A stretch of DNA of 64,000 bases from Lewinellaceae bacterium. GTDB taxonomy: Bacteria > Bacteroidota > Bacteroidia > Chitinophagales > Saprospiraceae. This document shows, piece by piece, positions 35,807-43,580 of this stretch. Within the stretch, counting starts at the first letter, position 1. Each line of letters opens with the position of its first letter. Location: positions 3,968,001-4,032,000 of the forward strand of contig JACJYL010000001.1 in assembly GCA_020636105.1 (NCBI GenBank). Reading direction: 5' to 3'. The notes under the pieces were generated by a model that ran no database searches, was not told the DNA's origin, and was given only the letters and a program-made list of their open reading frames with translations. Both the position numbers and the translations under genes were made by a program.

Positions 35807-36060
35807 GGTTGTAACGAGCATTATTTTTTTTATGAAACGTCATTGATTGCTTTTTGGCTTGTAGGCTCGTTTTTTACCGTTGATCATTGCTCAGCAGAAA
35901 CCATTCCTGCCCATTCTAAAATCCTGATCCTGACAGAAAAGAAGCGGGCGGTTGTAACGAGCATTATTTTTTTAATCATGAAACGTCATTGTTTGCTTCT
36001 TGAATTATAGGCTCATTTTTATCGTTAATCTTGCTCAGCAAAAAATAATCCTGCCAATCC
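35807..36060 (+). repeat. Imperfect tandem duplication of about 107 bp
   Basis: Two copies, 35807-35914 and 35950-36060, both begin GGTTGTAACGAGCATTATT, continue through ATGAAACGTCATTG and TAGGCTC, and end in TTGCTCAGCA. They begin 143 bp apart, directly after the M23 gene. The copies differ by small indels, so the duplication is not recent. No coding content. Confidence 0.8.
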
Positions 36061-36192
36061 AAAAATCCTCCCAATCCTGATCCTGACAGAAAAGAAAAAG
36101 CGAAATTTCTTGTTGGTTTCCTTTCACCTTTTAAACGTTGCCTGGAACGAGCCATGCCAATCCTGCCAATCCTCCCAATCCTGATCCTGACA
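35922..36192 (+). repeat. TCCTGATCCTGACA elements with AATCCTG heptamers
   Basis: Identical 14-mers TCCTGATCCTGACA occur at 35922, 36075 and 36179, and also at 21904 and 23704, always on this strand. The last two are led by 7-bp units (CCAATCC, TGCCAATCC, TCCCAATCC). They fill the 560-bp gap between the M23 and bcp genes, which has no credible gene; a minus-strand frame through it encodes only RIGRIGRIG from the heptamers. Confidence 0.75.
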
Positions 36193-36306
36193 GTTTCCGG
36201 TAAAAAACAATCCCAAAGTTTGAACAATCCTCATTAAAAATCCTTTATGTTTATGTCAACCATTTAAAAGGCAATCCCGGGTCTCGTGAAAAAAATCAAC
36301 ACGGGC

Positions 36307-36362
36307 AACCAGTAACCAGTATCAAGTAACCAGTATCAAGTAACCAGTAACCAGTAACCAGC
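36307..36362 (+). repeat. Eight-unit heptamer array abutting the bcp start codon
   Basis: Eight consecutive 7-bp units: AACCAGT twice, ATCAAGT, AACCAGT, ATCAAGT, AACCAGT twice, AACCAGC. The array ends 3 bp before the ATG at 36366, so it occupies the place of a ribosome binding site; no Shine-Dalgarno sequence is present. Confidence 0.9.
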
Positions 36363-36365
36363 AAT

Positions 36366-36818
36366 ATGACACAATTAAAACCAGGCGATAAAGCTCCTGA
36401 CTTTTCGGGCTTCAACGAAAAAGGAGAAAAGGTTTCACTCGGTGATTTCAAGGGCAAAAAACTGATTTTGTTCTTTTATCCAAAAGACAATACCCCGGGC
36501 TGCACGGCAGAAGCCTGCAATTTACGGGACAATTATGCCCTGCTGCAATCAAAAGGATATGCCCTGCTCGGGGTGAGTCCGGATGGTGAGAAGCAACACA
36601 AAAATTTTATTGCCAAATACGACCTGCCTTTCCCACTTTTGGCAGATACGGAACAGGAAACATTGAATGCCTATGGAGTATGGGGGAAGAAGAGTATGTA
36701 TGGCCGGGAATACATGGGCGTATTCCGGACGACTTTTGTAATCGATGAAAAGGGAATAATCGAAAAAGTATTTGAGAAGGTGAATACTAAATCACATGCC
36801 GAGCAGATTCTCGAATAA
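36366..36818 (+). CDS. bcp: Thioredoxin-dependent peroxiredoxin, Bcp type
   Basis: The 150-residue product is a PrxQ/BCP peroxiredoxin: KPGDKAPDFSGFNEKGEKVS, LILFFYPKDNTPGCTAEACN with the peroxidatic Cys in GCTAEAC and the second Cys five residues on (intramolecular disulfide type), then LLADTEQETLNAYGVWGKKS and FRTTFVIDEKGIIEKVF. It reduces peroxides with thioredoxin in the cytoplasm. Its 5' leader is a heptamer array and its terminator lies inside the convergent gene. Confidence 0.95.
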   Translation: MTQLKPGDKAPDFSGFNEKGEKVSLGDFKGKKLILFFYPKDNTPGCTAEACNLRDNYALLQSKGYALLGVSPDGEKQHKNFIAKYDLPFPLLADTEQETLNAYGVWGKKSMYGREYMGVFRTTFVIDEKGIIEKVFEKVNTKSHAEQILE

Positions 36819-36829
36819 TCTTGGAGAAA

Positions 36830-37381
36830 TCATGACTTTGGGCTGCTGTTGAAAATGGCAATGAACACCATTGCCATTTTTTCTGCAAAAGAATAGGCAT
36901 CGCCTAGTTCGTCCTGTATGATCCAGTCACGGGGGTCACCATCCCAGTTGGCGTAAACCATGAAAAAGTCGGCACCGTTTTTCAGTTGCCACTCATTCCA
37001 GTTATTCCCATAACGGCAGATGAAATCATACTGCCCCCCGGAACCAGCAATACGCCATTGCCGGAAATCGTCTTTCCAGATGGCTCTCATGGTGATCAAT
37101 TCATTTCCGCTCCTCAATTCCCACTGCGAGGGGTCATCGCCCCATTTTTGTTTGATCGTTCCGAATTGTTCCCCGATAGAATATTGCCACTCCGTCCAGT
37201 CTTTACCGCCACTCCATCGCAGCGACAAAGTTCCGTCAGGCGCTTCCTCTGGTGTATAGACCGTCCATTCCATGAAAGAATCGTTCCATTGGGTCGCAAT
37301 ACCGGTAAGTATTTGGGCATTGGAAATTCCTGAAGTGGCCATCATCAACAGGAATGGCAGGATGCATCGGAGCGGATTCAA
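36830..37381 (-). CDS. Secreted Trp-rich repeat protein
   Basis: The 183-residue product starts with TTG directly after the stop of the upstream gene and has a signal peptide (to SNAQ, about residue 23). Residues 25-160 contain about six units of 20-24 residues, each with two tryptophans or an aromatic pair 6-8 apart: TQWNDSFMEW, LRWSGGKDWTEW, QKWGDDPSQW, AIWKDDFRQW, CRYGNNWNEW, ANWDGDPRDW. Alternating polar/hydrophobic residues suggest a beta-repeat or small propeller. I do not recognise the family. It is expected to be exported; function unknown. Confidence 0.7.
   Translation of the reverse strand: MNPLRCILPFLLMMATSGISNAQILTGIATQWNDSFMEWTVYTPEEAPDGTLSLRWSGGKDWTEWQYSIGEQFGTIKQKWGDDPSQWELRSGNELITMRAIWKDDFRQWRIAGSGGQYDFICRYGNNWNEWQLKNGADFFMVYANWDGDPRDWIIQDELGDAYSFAEKMAMVFIAIFNSSPKS
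36852..36882 (+). terminator. Intrinsic terminator of bcp inside the convergent gene
   Basis: AAAATGGCAATG pairs perfectly with CATTGCCATTTT around the loop AACAC, and ends in six T. It lies 34 bp after the bcp stop and inside the last codons of the Trp-rich gene on the other strand. Confidence 0.8.
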
Positions 37382-37750
37382 TTAAAACGGTAAATCGTCA
37401 TCAGCCGCCACGGAAGGCTCATCTCCTGCTGAAGGGAAGGCACTGGCATCTGAAGGTGGTGGGGTAGCAGCAGCTTGTGCGGCGGCCGCGTTTTCAATAC
37501 GCCAGGCATTGAGGTTGGTGAAATACTTTTCGTTCCACTCACGTCCTCTCAGGTCGAAATGAACCTTAATAGTATCCCCCACTTCATACTGATCCACCAG
37601 GGCACAACGATCCTGAACAAGTTGGAATTTAATGAATTGAGGATATCCTCCACCATCTATTTCAATGACAAATTCTCTTGCCTGGAAAGATTCCGTTTTA
37701 TTTTCAGTGTCAAACTTCCTATGGAGTCGACCTTCAACTTCAAATGACAT
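37382..37750 (-). CDS. DUF3127 OB-fold-like protein with SSB-type C-terminal tip
   Basis: The 122-residue product matches DUF3127: FEVEGRLHRKFDTENKTESF, QAREFVIEI, FIKFQLVQDRCALVDQYEVG and VHFDLRGREWNEKYFTNLNA. The fold is OB-like, close to single-strand binding proteins. A disordered Ala/Pro/Ser linker (residues 88-115) leads to DDDLPF, the same kind of acidic-hydrophobic tip with which SSB recruits partners. Cytoplasmic single-stranded DNA binding is an inference. It is followed without gap by the Trp-rich gene; the pair is probably co-transcribed. Confidence 0.82.
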   Translation of the reverse strand: MSFEVEGRLHRKFDTENKTESFQAREFVIEIDGGGYPQFIKFQLVQDRCALVDQYEVGDTIKVHFDLRGREWNEKYFTNLNAWRIENAAAAQAAATPPPSDASAFPSAGDEPSVAADDDLPF

Positions 37751-37846
37751 GTGTTATTTTTTTTATTTTTAAAAATATGGTGCCAAAAATACGAATTCAG
37801 CACCGATAATTAATCAAGTTGGCGGATGAAAAATTATTTTAGAATA

Positions 37847-38665
37847 CTATTCCGCTCCTCTCGACGAACCCGGCGCCGACAGTTCATTGATGGCTTCCCT
37901 CAATTCCTTCCAGTCCGGGTATTTTTTATACAACTTCATCAGGGCATCATAATCGAATTCCAAACGGGCAATATGAAAAGCACAGATAGCCTTTTTCCGG
38001 GTTCCGGGCTGTAGCGTATCCCCGTGCTCATCCGTCAATGATTTATGGGAAGGAAAATGACCTTTAGCCCGATTGATGATTTTAGATTGAATCCTCCAGA
38101 AATTGGTATTTTCCAGTAGGCTGGAAGACAGATAAAACCAGTCGCGTTGACTCAGGCGAATATTTCCTTTTTTGAGCTCCAGTGCTTCCCAGCATTTCAG
38201 CGCTTTGTCGGTTTTTCCCAAAAAAGAATAACAACTGGCTTTGAGCAGCAAAGCTTTTTTGGACGGATCGTCCTTGAGTAACTTCAGGGCACTTTGAGCA
38301 TCTCCTTTGGCAAGTAATTCACGGCATTCCATACGTGTGGCCGCTTTTTCCCTGAGGGTTAAGCCATCGTTAACCTCATCCTCCATTTTTTCAAGTTCCT
38401 CAGCAGGGTAAGCATTTTCCTTATCGTACTTCACTGCCTTTTTATAAGCAATTGCGGCCTGCCGGGGGGCTTCCAAAATATCGAAAAAATCGCCGAGTTC
38501 CGTCCAAAAATCAGACAACAACTCTTTATCCCGACAAACCTTTGCGGAGATATTCATAACGTCGCGCAGGGTATTTTCAAACCACTCAAAACCCTGCTCC
38601 CTCACCCAGGTAAAACCGTTGTCCACAACGGTTTGCATCATCTCCGTGACAAATGATTTCTTCAT
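37847..38665 (-). CDS. TPR-like repeat protein of unknown function
   Basis: The 272-residue, highly charged, helical protein has no signal peptide. Helix pairs such as FWTELGDFFDILEAPRQAAI/AYKKAVKYDKENAYPA and ALLLKASCYSFLGKTDKALK look like tetratricopeptide repeats, which form protein-binding scaffolds. The C-terminal third (KKAICAFHIARLEFDYDALM) is also helical. It stands alone 96 bp upstream of DUF3127 on the same strand. I do not recognise a specific family. Confidence 0.65.
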   Translation of the reverse strand: MKKSFVTEMMQTVVDNGFTWVREQGFEWFENTLRDVMNISAKVCRDKELLSDFWTELGDFFDILEAPRQAAIAYKKAVKYDKENAYPAEELEKMEDEVNDGLTLREKAATRMECRELLAKGDAQSALKLLKDDPSKKALLLKASCYSFLGKTDKALKCWEALELKKGNIRLSQRDWFYLSSSLLENTNFWRIQSKIINRAKGHFPSHKSLTDEHGDTLQPGTRKKAICAFHIARLEFDYDALMKLYKKYPDWKELREAINELSAPGSSRGAE

Positions 38666-38767
38666 CCGAATGTTTAATTTAATGGCCGGTTAAAATGATT
38701 ATTTTGGTTGGCTTTGCATTTTGTTTTTCATTCAGTCCATAGGCCTTTGATTATTAACACCATTTTA

Positions 38768-38802
38768 TTCTGTTTGTTGGAGCAAAAATCCAACAAACAG
38801 AA
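38768..38802. terminator. AT-rich hairpin after the YqeY gene
   Basis: TTCTGTTTGTTGGA pairs perfectly with TCCAACAAACAGAA (14 bp, 7-base loop), 12 bp past the YqeY stop. No U-run follows on either strand, so it may act as an mRNA-stabilising hairpin rather than a terminator. Confidence 0.5.
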
Positions 38803-38813
38803 AATTTAGGCAA

Positions 38814-39260
38814 CTATTGCAGCAGTTGCTTCACCACAAGGGAGATGGCTTTCCCATCGGCTTTCCCGGCCAGTTCTCTTGAAGCAAGTCCCATCACCTT
38901 TCCCATATCATTCATGGAGGAAGCACCTGTTTCTGTAATAATGTTTTTGATGAACGCTTCGAGTTCCGCAGCATCCATTTGTTTAGGGAGGTACTTTTCG
39001 ATGATGGAAATCTCTTCTCTTTCCGTCTGGGCAAGGTCTTCCCGGTTTTGTTTTTCGTAAATATCTAGGGAATCCTTCCTTTGTTTGACGAGTTTCTGGA
39101 GTATTTTAATTTCCTTATCCTCTGTCATTTCCTCGTGACTGCCGTCCGTTTGCGCCAGTAACAACGCCGCTTTGATGGCTCTGATTCCTCTTAAGGCAAC
39201 CTTGTCTTTGGCTCTCATAGCCTCTTTAAGATCCTGGGTGATTATTTGTTCTAAACTCAT
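38814..39260 (-). CDS. GatB/YqeY domain protein
   Basis: The 148-residue product begins MSLEQIITQDLKEAMRAKDK and has the family core LRGIRAIKAALLLAQTDG, LVKQRKDSLDIYEKQNREDL, EISIIEKYLPKQMDAAELEA and the C-terminal MGKVMGLASRELAGKADGKA. The domain resembles the tail of GatB, the tRNA amidotransferase subunit, and probably binds tRNA; the stand-alone protein's role is unsettled. It lies 100 bp downstream of rsmA, perhaps co-transcribed. Confidence 0.93.
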   Translation of the reverse strand: MSLEQIITQDLKEAMRAKDKVALRGIRAIKAALLLAQTDGSHEEMTEDKEIKILQKLVKQRKDSLDIYEKQNREDLAQTEREEISIIEKYLPKQMDAAELEAFIKNIITETGASSMNDMGKVMGLASRELAGKADGKAISLVVKQLLQ

Positions 39261-39360
39261 TTTATGATTGTTTATGATGATTGTTTTTTATTTATTAGGT
39301 ACCTTTTATCAAATTCTAAATAAAATTTCATCAAAAAAAGTTCCCTTCCTGACTCTTGGC

Positions 39361-40134
39361 TCAACCCCTTGCCTCACTCACCCTGTTCGTCAATTGAATA
39401 AAGTCTTCTACGCTTACTTTTTCCGGCCGCTGCAAGAAAAAAGGTTCTTCCAGCATAGGGTTATCTTTCAAAAAAACCTTCATCGTATTGCGTAACATCT
39501 TACGCCGCTGACTAAAGGTTTGTTTGACAATAGTTTTAAACAACTTTTCGTCACAGCCCAGGTTGCTTTGAGGTTTTCTCTTGAGCCGTATAACGGCGGA
39601 TTGTACTTGAGGGGGCGGATCAAAATTTTCCTTATCCACTGTAAACAAATATTCGCCCTCATACCAGGCTTGTACCAAAACACTGATCACCCCGTAAACC
39701 TTGCCACCGGGTTTTGCCACCACTCTTTCTCCGACCTCTTTCTGGAACATTCCCACCATTTCCGGGATACTTTCCTTGTAGTCCAGCATTTTGAATAAGA
39801 TCTGGGAAGAAATATTATAAGGAAAATTCCCAATGAGGCCAAAAGGTTCCCCGGGGAAGAATTTTTCTAAGGGAACCTTTAAAAAATCAGCGGAAAGAAT
39901 CCGATCCCTGAGCGCCGGATAATGCTTTTTAAGGTATTGCACCATATCCGGATCGGCTTCCACAACCAGTAAATCGTAGGGTTTTTCAAGCAAATACTTC
40001 GTCAGCATCCCTTTTCCCGGTCCTACTTCCAGTACTTTTTTGAAGGCCCCGTCATCGGTAAAACTATCAGCAATTTGCCGGGTAATTTCCTCGCTTGTTA
40101 AAAAATGCTGTCCGTAAGACTTTTTTGCCTTCAA
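39361..40134 (-). CDS. rsmA: 16S rRNA dimethyladenosine transferase
   Basis: The 257-residue product begins KAKKSYGQHFLTSEEITRQI, the KsgA signature, then has the SAM motif VLEVGPGKGMLTKYLLEKP and the catalytic NFPY in LIGNFPYNISSQILFKML, followed by FQKEVGERVVAKPGGKVYG. It dimethylates two adjacent adenines near the 3' end of 16S rRNA during small-subunit maturation. A C-terminal helical domain (TFSQRRKMLRNTMK) is present, so the protein is complete. Divergent from pdxA across 92 bp. Confidence 0.97.
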   Translation of the reverse strand: MKAKKSYGQHFLTSEEITRQIADSFTDDGAFKKVLEVGPGKGMLTKYLLEKPYDLLVVEADPDMVQYLKKHYPALRDRILSADFLKVPLEKFFPGEPFGLIGNFPYNISSQILFKMLDYKESIPEMVGMFQKEVGERVVAKPGGKVYGVISVLVQAWYEGEYLFTVDKENFDPPPQVQSAVIRLKRKPQSNLGCDEKLFKTIVKQTFSQRRKMLRNTMKVFLKDNPMLEEPFFLQRPEKVSVEDFIQLTNRVSEARG

Positions 40135-40196
40135 ATCTGATGGTTTTAAAAAAAAAGCAAGTTACGGTAAAATTAGAAATAGCTTAAGTAATTGAT

Positions 40197-40204
40197 TAAA
40201 TTTG
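40197..40204 (+). promoter_or_regulatory. Promoter -7 element of pdxA
   Basis: TAAATTTG fits TAnnTTTG and lies 22 bp before the pdxA ATG. It would drive pdxA, the DksA-like gene and lspA. Confidence 0.6.
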
Positions 40205-40226
40205 TGACCACGTAAAAAACAATAGC

Positions 40227-41303
40227 ATGGAAAAGCTTAGAATTGGAATAAGTGTAGGAGATATTAATGGGATTGGATTAGAGACGATCATTAAAACGTT
40301 TTCAGATGAAAGAGTGCTGAACCAATGTATTCCGGTGGTGTATGGATCAACAAAAGTAGTTTCTTATCATAAAAATATTGTCGGGATCGAATTTAGATTC
40401 AATGCCGCCAGAACAGCTGAAGCTTTGATGTCTGACCGGATCAATGTCGTAAATTGCTGGCAGGATAATGTCAACATCACCTTGGGTAAGGCTTCCGAAT
40501 CAGGAGGTATTTGTGCCTTAAAGTCACTCGATGCTGCAACCGATGATCTCAAAAACGGGCTTATCGACGCTCTGGTCACGGCGCCTATCAACAAACATGC
40601 GATGCAAATGAGTGGCTTTAAATTTCCCGGTCATACTGAATATCTGACCGATAAATTTGAGGTGGACGAAAGCCTGATGCTTATGGTCAGCGACAGTTTG
40701 AGGGTGGGGTTGGTTACCAACCATCTTCCGGTTTCGGCAATAGCAGAATCCATCAGTAAAGAACTCATTATTAAGAAGATAAAAATAATGAATGAGACGT
40801 TAAAACTGGATTTTAACATTGAACGCCCGCTTATTGCAGTGCTGGGACTGAACCCTCATGCCGGAGATGAAGGAGCCATTGGTGATGAGGAAATAAACCT
40901 TATTCGCCCGGCCATTATAGAAAGCAAGAAAAATGGCATTTTCGCCATGGGACCTTTTGCCGCAGACGGTTTTTTTGGAAGCGGTCAATTTTCAAAATTT
41001 GACGGGATTCTTGCCATGTATCACGACCAGGGACTCGCCCCTTTCAAAACGCTTTCTCTTCAAAACGGGATCAATTTTACGGCAGGGCTCCCTTACGTCA
41101 GAACGTCCCCGGATCATGGAACCGCATATGAAATTGCGGGTAAAAATGAAGCAGATGAATCTTCTTTCCGCCAAGCCATTTTTTCAGCACTGGATATTTG
41201 CAAAACACGAAATGCAAATCTCGATCTAAAGAAAAACGCTTTGGTCAAACAGGGAGCACTGGCGGATGCAGGAGGAGACGATGGTGTTATTTTGGAGGAT
41301 TAA
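40227..41303 (+). CDS. pdxA: 4-hydroxythreonine-4-phosphate dehydrogenase
   Basis: The 358-residue product has the family landmarks ISVGDINGIGLETIIKTF, VTAPINKHAMQ, FPGHTEYLTDKF (zinc-binding His), VLGLNPHAGDEGAIGDEE, MYHDQGLAPFKTL (metal His and Asp) and TSPDHGTAYEIAGKNEADES. It oxidises 4-phosphohydroxythreonine with NAD in the DXP-independent pyridoxal phosphate route (pdxJ partner not here). First gene of a probable operon with the DksA-like protein (11 bp) and lspA. Confidence 0.97.
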   Translation: MEKLRIGISVGDINGIGLETIIKTFSDERVLNQCIPVVYGSTKVVSYHKNIVGIEFRFNAARTAEALMSDRINVVNCWQDNVNITLGKASESGGICALKSLDAATDDLKNGLIDALVTAPINKHAMQMSGFKFPGHTEYLTDKFEVDESLMLMVSDSLRVGLVTNHLPVSAIAESISKELIIKKIKIMNETLKLDFNIERPLIAVLGLNPHAGDEGAIGDEEINLIRPAIIESKKNGIFAMGPFAADGFFGSGQFSKFDGILAMYHDQGLAPFKTLSLQNGINFTAGLPYVRTSPDHGTAYEIAGKNEADESSFRQAIFSALDICKTRNANLDLKKNALVKQGALADAGGDDGVILED

Positions 41304-41314
41304 ATTTTTTGATT

Positions 41315-41686
41315 ATGGAAAATGATATTAACAAAAACAGGTATTCTGATCAGGAACTTGAAGAATTTAGAGAAATCATTGAAGAAAAACTCCATATTGC
41401 TAAAGAACAACTGGAATTTTACGAACAACAGCTGGAAGATTTGGGCGAAAATCCGGACATTAAGCTTCGAGGGCTTGAAGATGGTACCGGAACCGTGGAA
41501 AGCGAAAGATTGATTGGCCTGGCCGGCAGGCAAAAAAAGTATATTCAGCACCTGGAAAATGCATTGATTCGCATCAAAAATAAAGTTTATGGCGTTTGCC
41601 GCGTTACCGGAAAGTTAATCTCCAAAGAACGCCTGCGTGCCGTGCCGCATGCTACGCTGAGCATTGAAGCCAAGGAAACCCGATAA
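41315..41686 (+). CDS. TraR/DksA family protein with degenerate zinc finger
   Basis: From ATG 41315 the product has 123 residues. A long coiled-coil part (residues 10-70, QELEEFREIIEEKLHIAKEQ) is followed by LIRIKNKVYGVCRVTGKLIS and LRAVPHATLSIEAK. The family zinc finger normally has four cysteines; only one remains here, as is usual for Bacteroidota members. DksA proteins enter the RNA polymerase secondary channel and mediate ppGpp responses. The gene lies between pdxA and lspA; DksA-lspA adjacency is common in this phylum. Longer in-frame upstream codons overlap pdxA and lack homology. Confidence 0.9.
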   Translation: MENDINKNRYSDQELEEFREIIEEKLHIAKEQLEFYEQQLEDLGENPDIKLRGLEDGTGTVESERLIGLAGRQKKYIQHLENALIRIKNKVYGVCRVTGKLISKERLRAVPHATLSIEAKETR

Positions 41687-41697
41687 ATATTAAAAGT

Positions 41698-42438
41698 TTG
41701 AAGAAGTCTGTTATCATCATCTCCGTTATTTTTTTAGTGCTTTTGCTAGACCAGTCTCTCAAGATCTGGGTAAAGACCAATATGGTCTATAACGATTATT
41801 TTTCCCTGCTTGGCCTCAACTGGGCACGCATCCATTTTGTAGAAAACAACGGTATGGCCTTCGGCATTTCCCTGGGAGGTGAGTATGGCAAACTGGCTCT
41901 CAGCCTGTTCAGAATTGTCGCCGTGGTTGCTCTGGCTTATTATATTCGGTTACTCATTAAAGCAGGGGTTGCTACAGGCATCCTAGTTAGTTTTGCCTTG
42001 ATTCTTGCCGGAGCAGTGGGCAATATTCTCGATAGTGCTTTTTATGGATTGATTTTTTCAGAATCCTATCATGGGCAGGTAGCGATGATTTTCCCTGAAG
42101 GCGGCGGATATGCCGGTTTTTTGCATGGCAAGGTAGTAGACATGTTGCACTTCCCTCTATTTACAGGAATTTATCCGGAATGGGTTCCTTTTTTAGGCAA
42201 CTCAACCTATACTTTTTTTAGTCCTGTTTTTAATCTTGCCGACTCGTCGATAACCATAGGCGTATTGTATATCCTGATTTTTCAAAGGAAATTTTTCAAA
42301 ACTACTGCCAAAGAGGAGACTACAGGAGAAGAGGGAAGTCAAGCCAATGAAGCAATGTCCGTCCCGGTTGACGCCGCGAACGAAATCCTTATTTCTGAAA
42401 CAGAGAATAAGGAGAATCAATCTGAAAAAGATATTTAG
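41698..42438 (+). CDS. lspA: Lipoprotein signal peptidase
   Basis: The 246-residue product, starting at TTG 41698, has four membrane helices and the aspartyl-protease motifs of LspA: LLLDQSLKIWVKTNM, FVENNGMAFGISL, AGAVGNILDSAFYG (first catalytic Asp) and FFSPVFNLADSSITIGVLYI (second catalytic Asp). It cleaves signal peptides of lipidated prolipoproteins in the inner membrane, matching the several lipoproteins in this window. It is longer than the usual 160-200 residues because of a loop (HGQVAMIFPEGGGYAGFLHG) and an acidic tail of about 45 residues. Confidence 0.96.
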   Translation: MKKSVIIISVIFLVLLLDQSLKIWVKTNMVYNDYFSLLGLNWARIHFVENNGMAFGISLGGEYGKLALSLFRIVAVVALAYYIRLLIKAGVATGILVSFALILAGAVGNILDSAFYGLIFSESYHGQVAMIFPEGGGYAGFLHGKVVDMLHFPLFTGIYPEWVPFLGNSTYTFFSPVFNLADSSITIGVLYILIFQRKFFKTTAKEETTGEEGSQANEAMSVPVDAANEILISETENKENQSEKDI

Positions 42439-42498
42439 CAGCGGTTATAAAAGGGGGAACAAAATCAATTTAGATTAAGGAGGAGAAGTCCAATAAGG

Positions 42499-42810
42499 CT
42501 AAATATCTTCATCCAGAAAATTGCGAATCGCTTGAATAGCCTGTCCGATTTTTTTATAATCTAGACTATAATGCATGTATTTTCCGTCTTTTTCGGCAAT
42601 GACCAGCCCTGACATCCTGAGTACTTTCAGGTGCTGCGAAGTAATAGATTGTTCCAACTTTAACGTATTGTAAATTTTATTGACGTTGATGGTATCATGC
42701 TGGTCAATAAAATGAAGGATTTTCATCCTTAAAGGATGGGCCAATGCACGCAAAATCTGAGTGGAATCATCAAGCTTTTCGTGATTGATGTTTATCACAG
42801 TTTTTCTCAT
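42499..42810 (-). CDS. ArsR-type winged helix regulator (copy 1)
   Basis: The 103-residue product has an ArsR-like winged helix: ILRALAHPLRMKILHFIDQH, recognition helix LEQSITSQHLKVLRMSGLVI and wing EKDGKYMHYSLDYKKIGQ. There is no CxC or other cysteine-rich metal site, so it is not a classical metal sensor. Paralogue of the next gene 237 bp away on the same strand. Its regulatory targets are unknown, and it may regulate itself. Confidence 0.88.
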   Translation of the reverse strand: MRKTVININHEKLDDSTQILRALAHPLRMKILHFIDQHDTINVNKIYNTLKLEQSITSQHLKVLRMSGLVIAEKDGKYMHYSLDYKKIGQAIQAIRNFLDEDI

Positions 42811-43047
42811 AGTATGTATAGTTTCTCAAATAGACCCGGAATGAAGTGGTGTAGTGTGTGTGTAGTTTCCTTCATCCCGGACAGCAAATATGCGTCTTTT
42901 TTTTATTCTTTTCAAATTCACAGAGAATGGATTAAGATAAAAGGCCTTATTCTTAAACTCATTCATCGTTGAAAGTGCTATAAATCATTGACCCTCTGGA
43001 GGGGACCCCTTCCCTCCATGATTAACTCAAAATCAGTTTTTTCTGAT

Positions 43048-43386
43048 TTAATTAGCTAATTCATCGATTAGTTTTGAAATTTGCTCCATGCGATCTTTAT
43101 CTACTGAATAGTAGATGAATTTCCCGTTACGCTCTGTTTTTAAAACGCCTGCCCTTCTAAGAATGGCAAGGTGCTGAGAAGCCACTGATTGCTCGAGGCG
43201 CATTTTTATGTAAATATCCGTAACGGTCATATTTTCATTATGCTCGAGTAAATCAATGATTCTTTGTCTTAATTTATGATTGATGGCCCTAAGTACCAAA
43301 ACTGCTTTTCGTAATTCGGCATAATCAAGTGAGATGTTGGCGTTCCCTTTTTTTAACAGGACAGTTTCATTTTTTGACTTTCCCAT
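43048..43386 (-). CDS. ArsR-type winged helix regulator (copy 2)
   Basis: From ATG 43386 the product has 112 residues: LRKAVLVLRAINHKLRQRII, recognition helix LEQSVASQHLAILRRAGVLK and wing TERNGKFIYYSVDKDRMEQI. It aligns along its length with copy 1, sharing LEQS-x-ASQHL-like and GK-x-x-x-YS motifs, and likewise lacks metal-binding cysteines. The spacer to copy 1 contains a small hairpin (TGGAGGG/CCCTCCA, 42997-43018). Longer starts upstream lack similarity to the family. Confidence 0.87.
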   Translation of the reverse strand: MGKSKNETVLLKKGNANISLDYAELRKAVLVLRAINHKLRQRIIDLLEHNENMTVTDIYIKMRLEQSVASQHLAILRRAGVLKTERNGKFIYYSVDKDRMEQISKLIDELAN

Positions 43387-43580
43387 ATGGTATGTTTTTA
43401 AAATCATTGAATATTTTTGTCGATATTGTAAAGCCAAATATCGTGCCAAAAACATTACAACAACTTTTAATACAAGATTAAACTTGTACCTATTTAGACG
43501 AATTGGATTGATTGTATATATGCAAATTTAATAAAATATTTATATAAATAAAATATATCAACCACTGAAATTGAGAGAAT

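Noticed and set aside
35976..36227. 83-codon minus-strand frame in the repeat gap
   Set aside because: It is made from heptamer repeats (RIGRIGRIG) and the duplicated spacer, with no domain or start signal.
35807..36362. CRISPR array
   Set aside because: Repeats are directly abutting 7-bp units or diverged ~107-bp copies; there are no regular repeat-spacer units and no cas genes.
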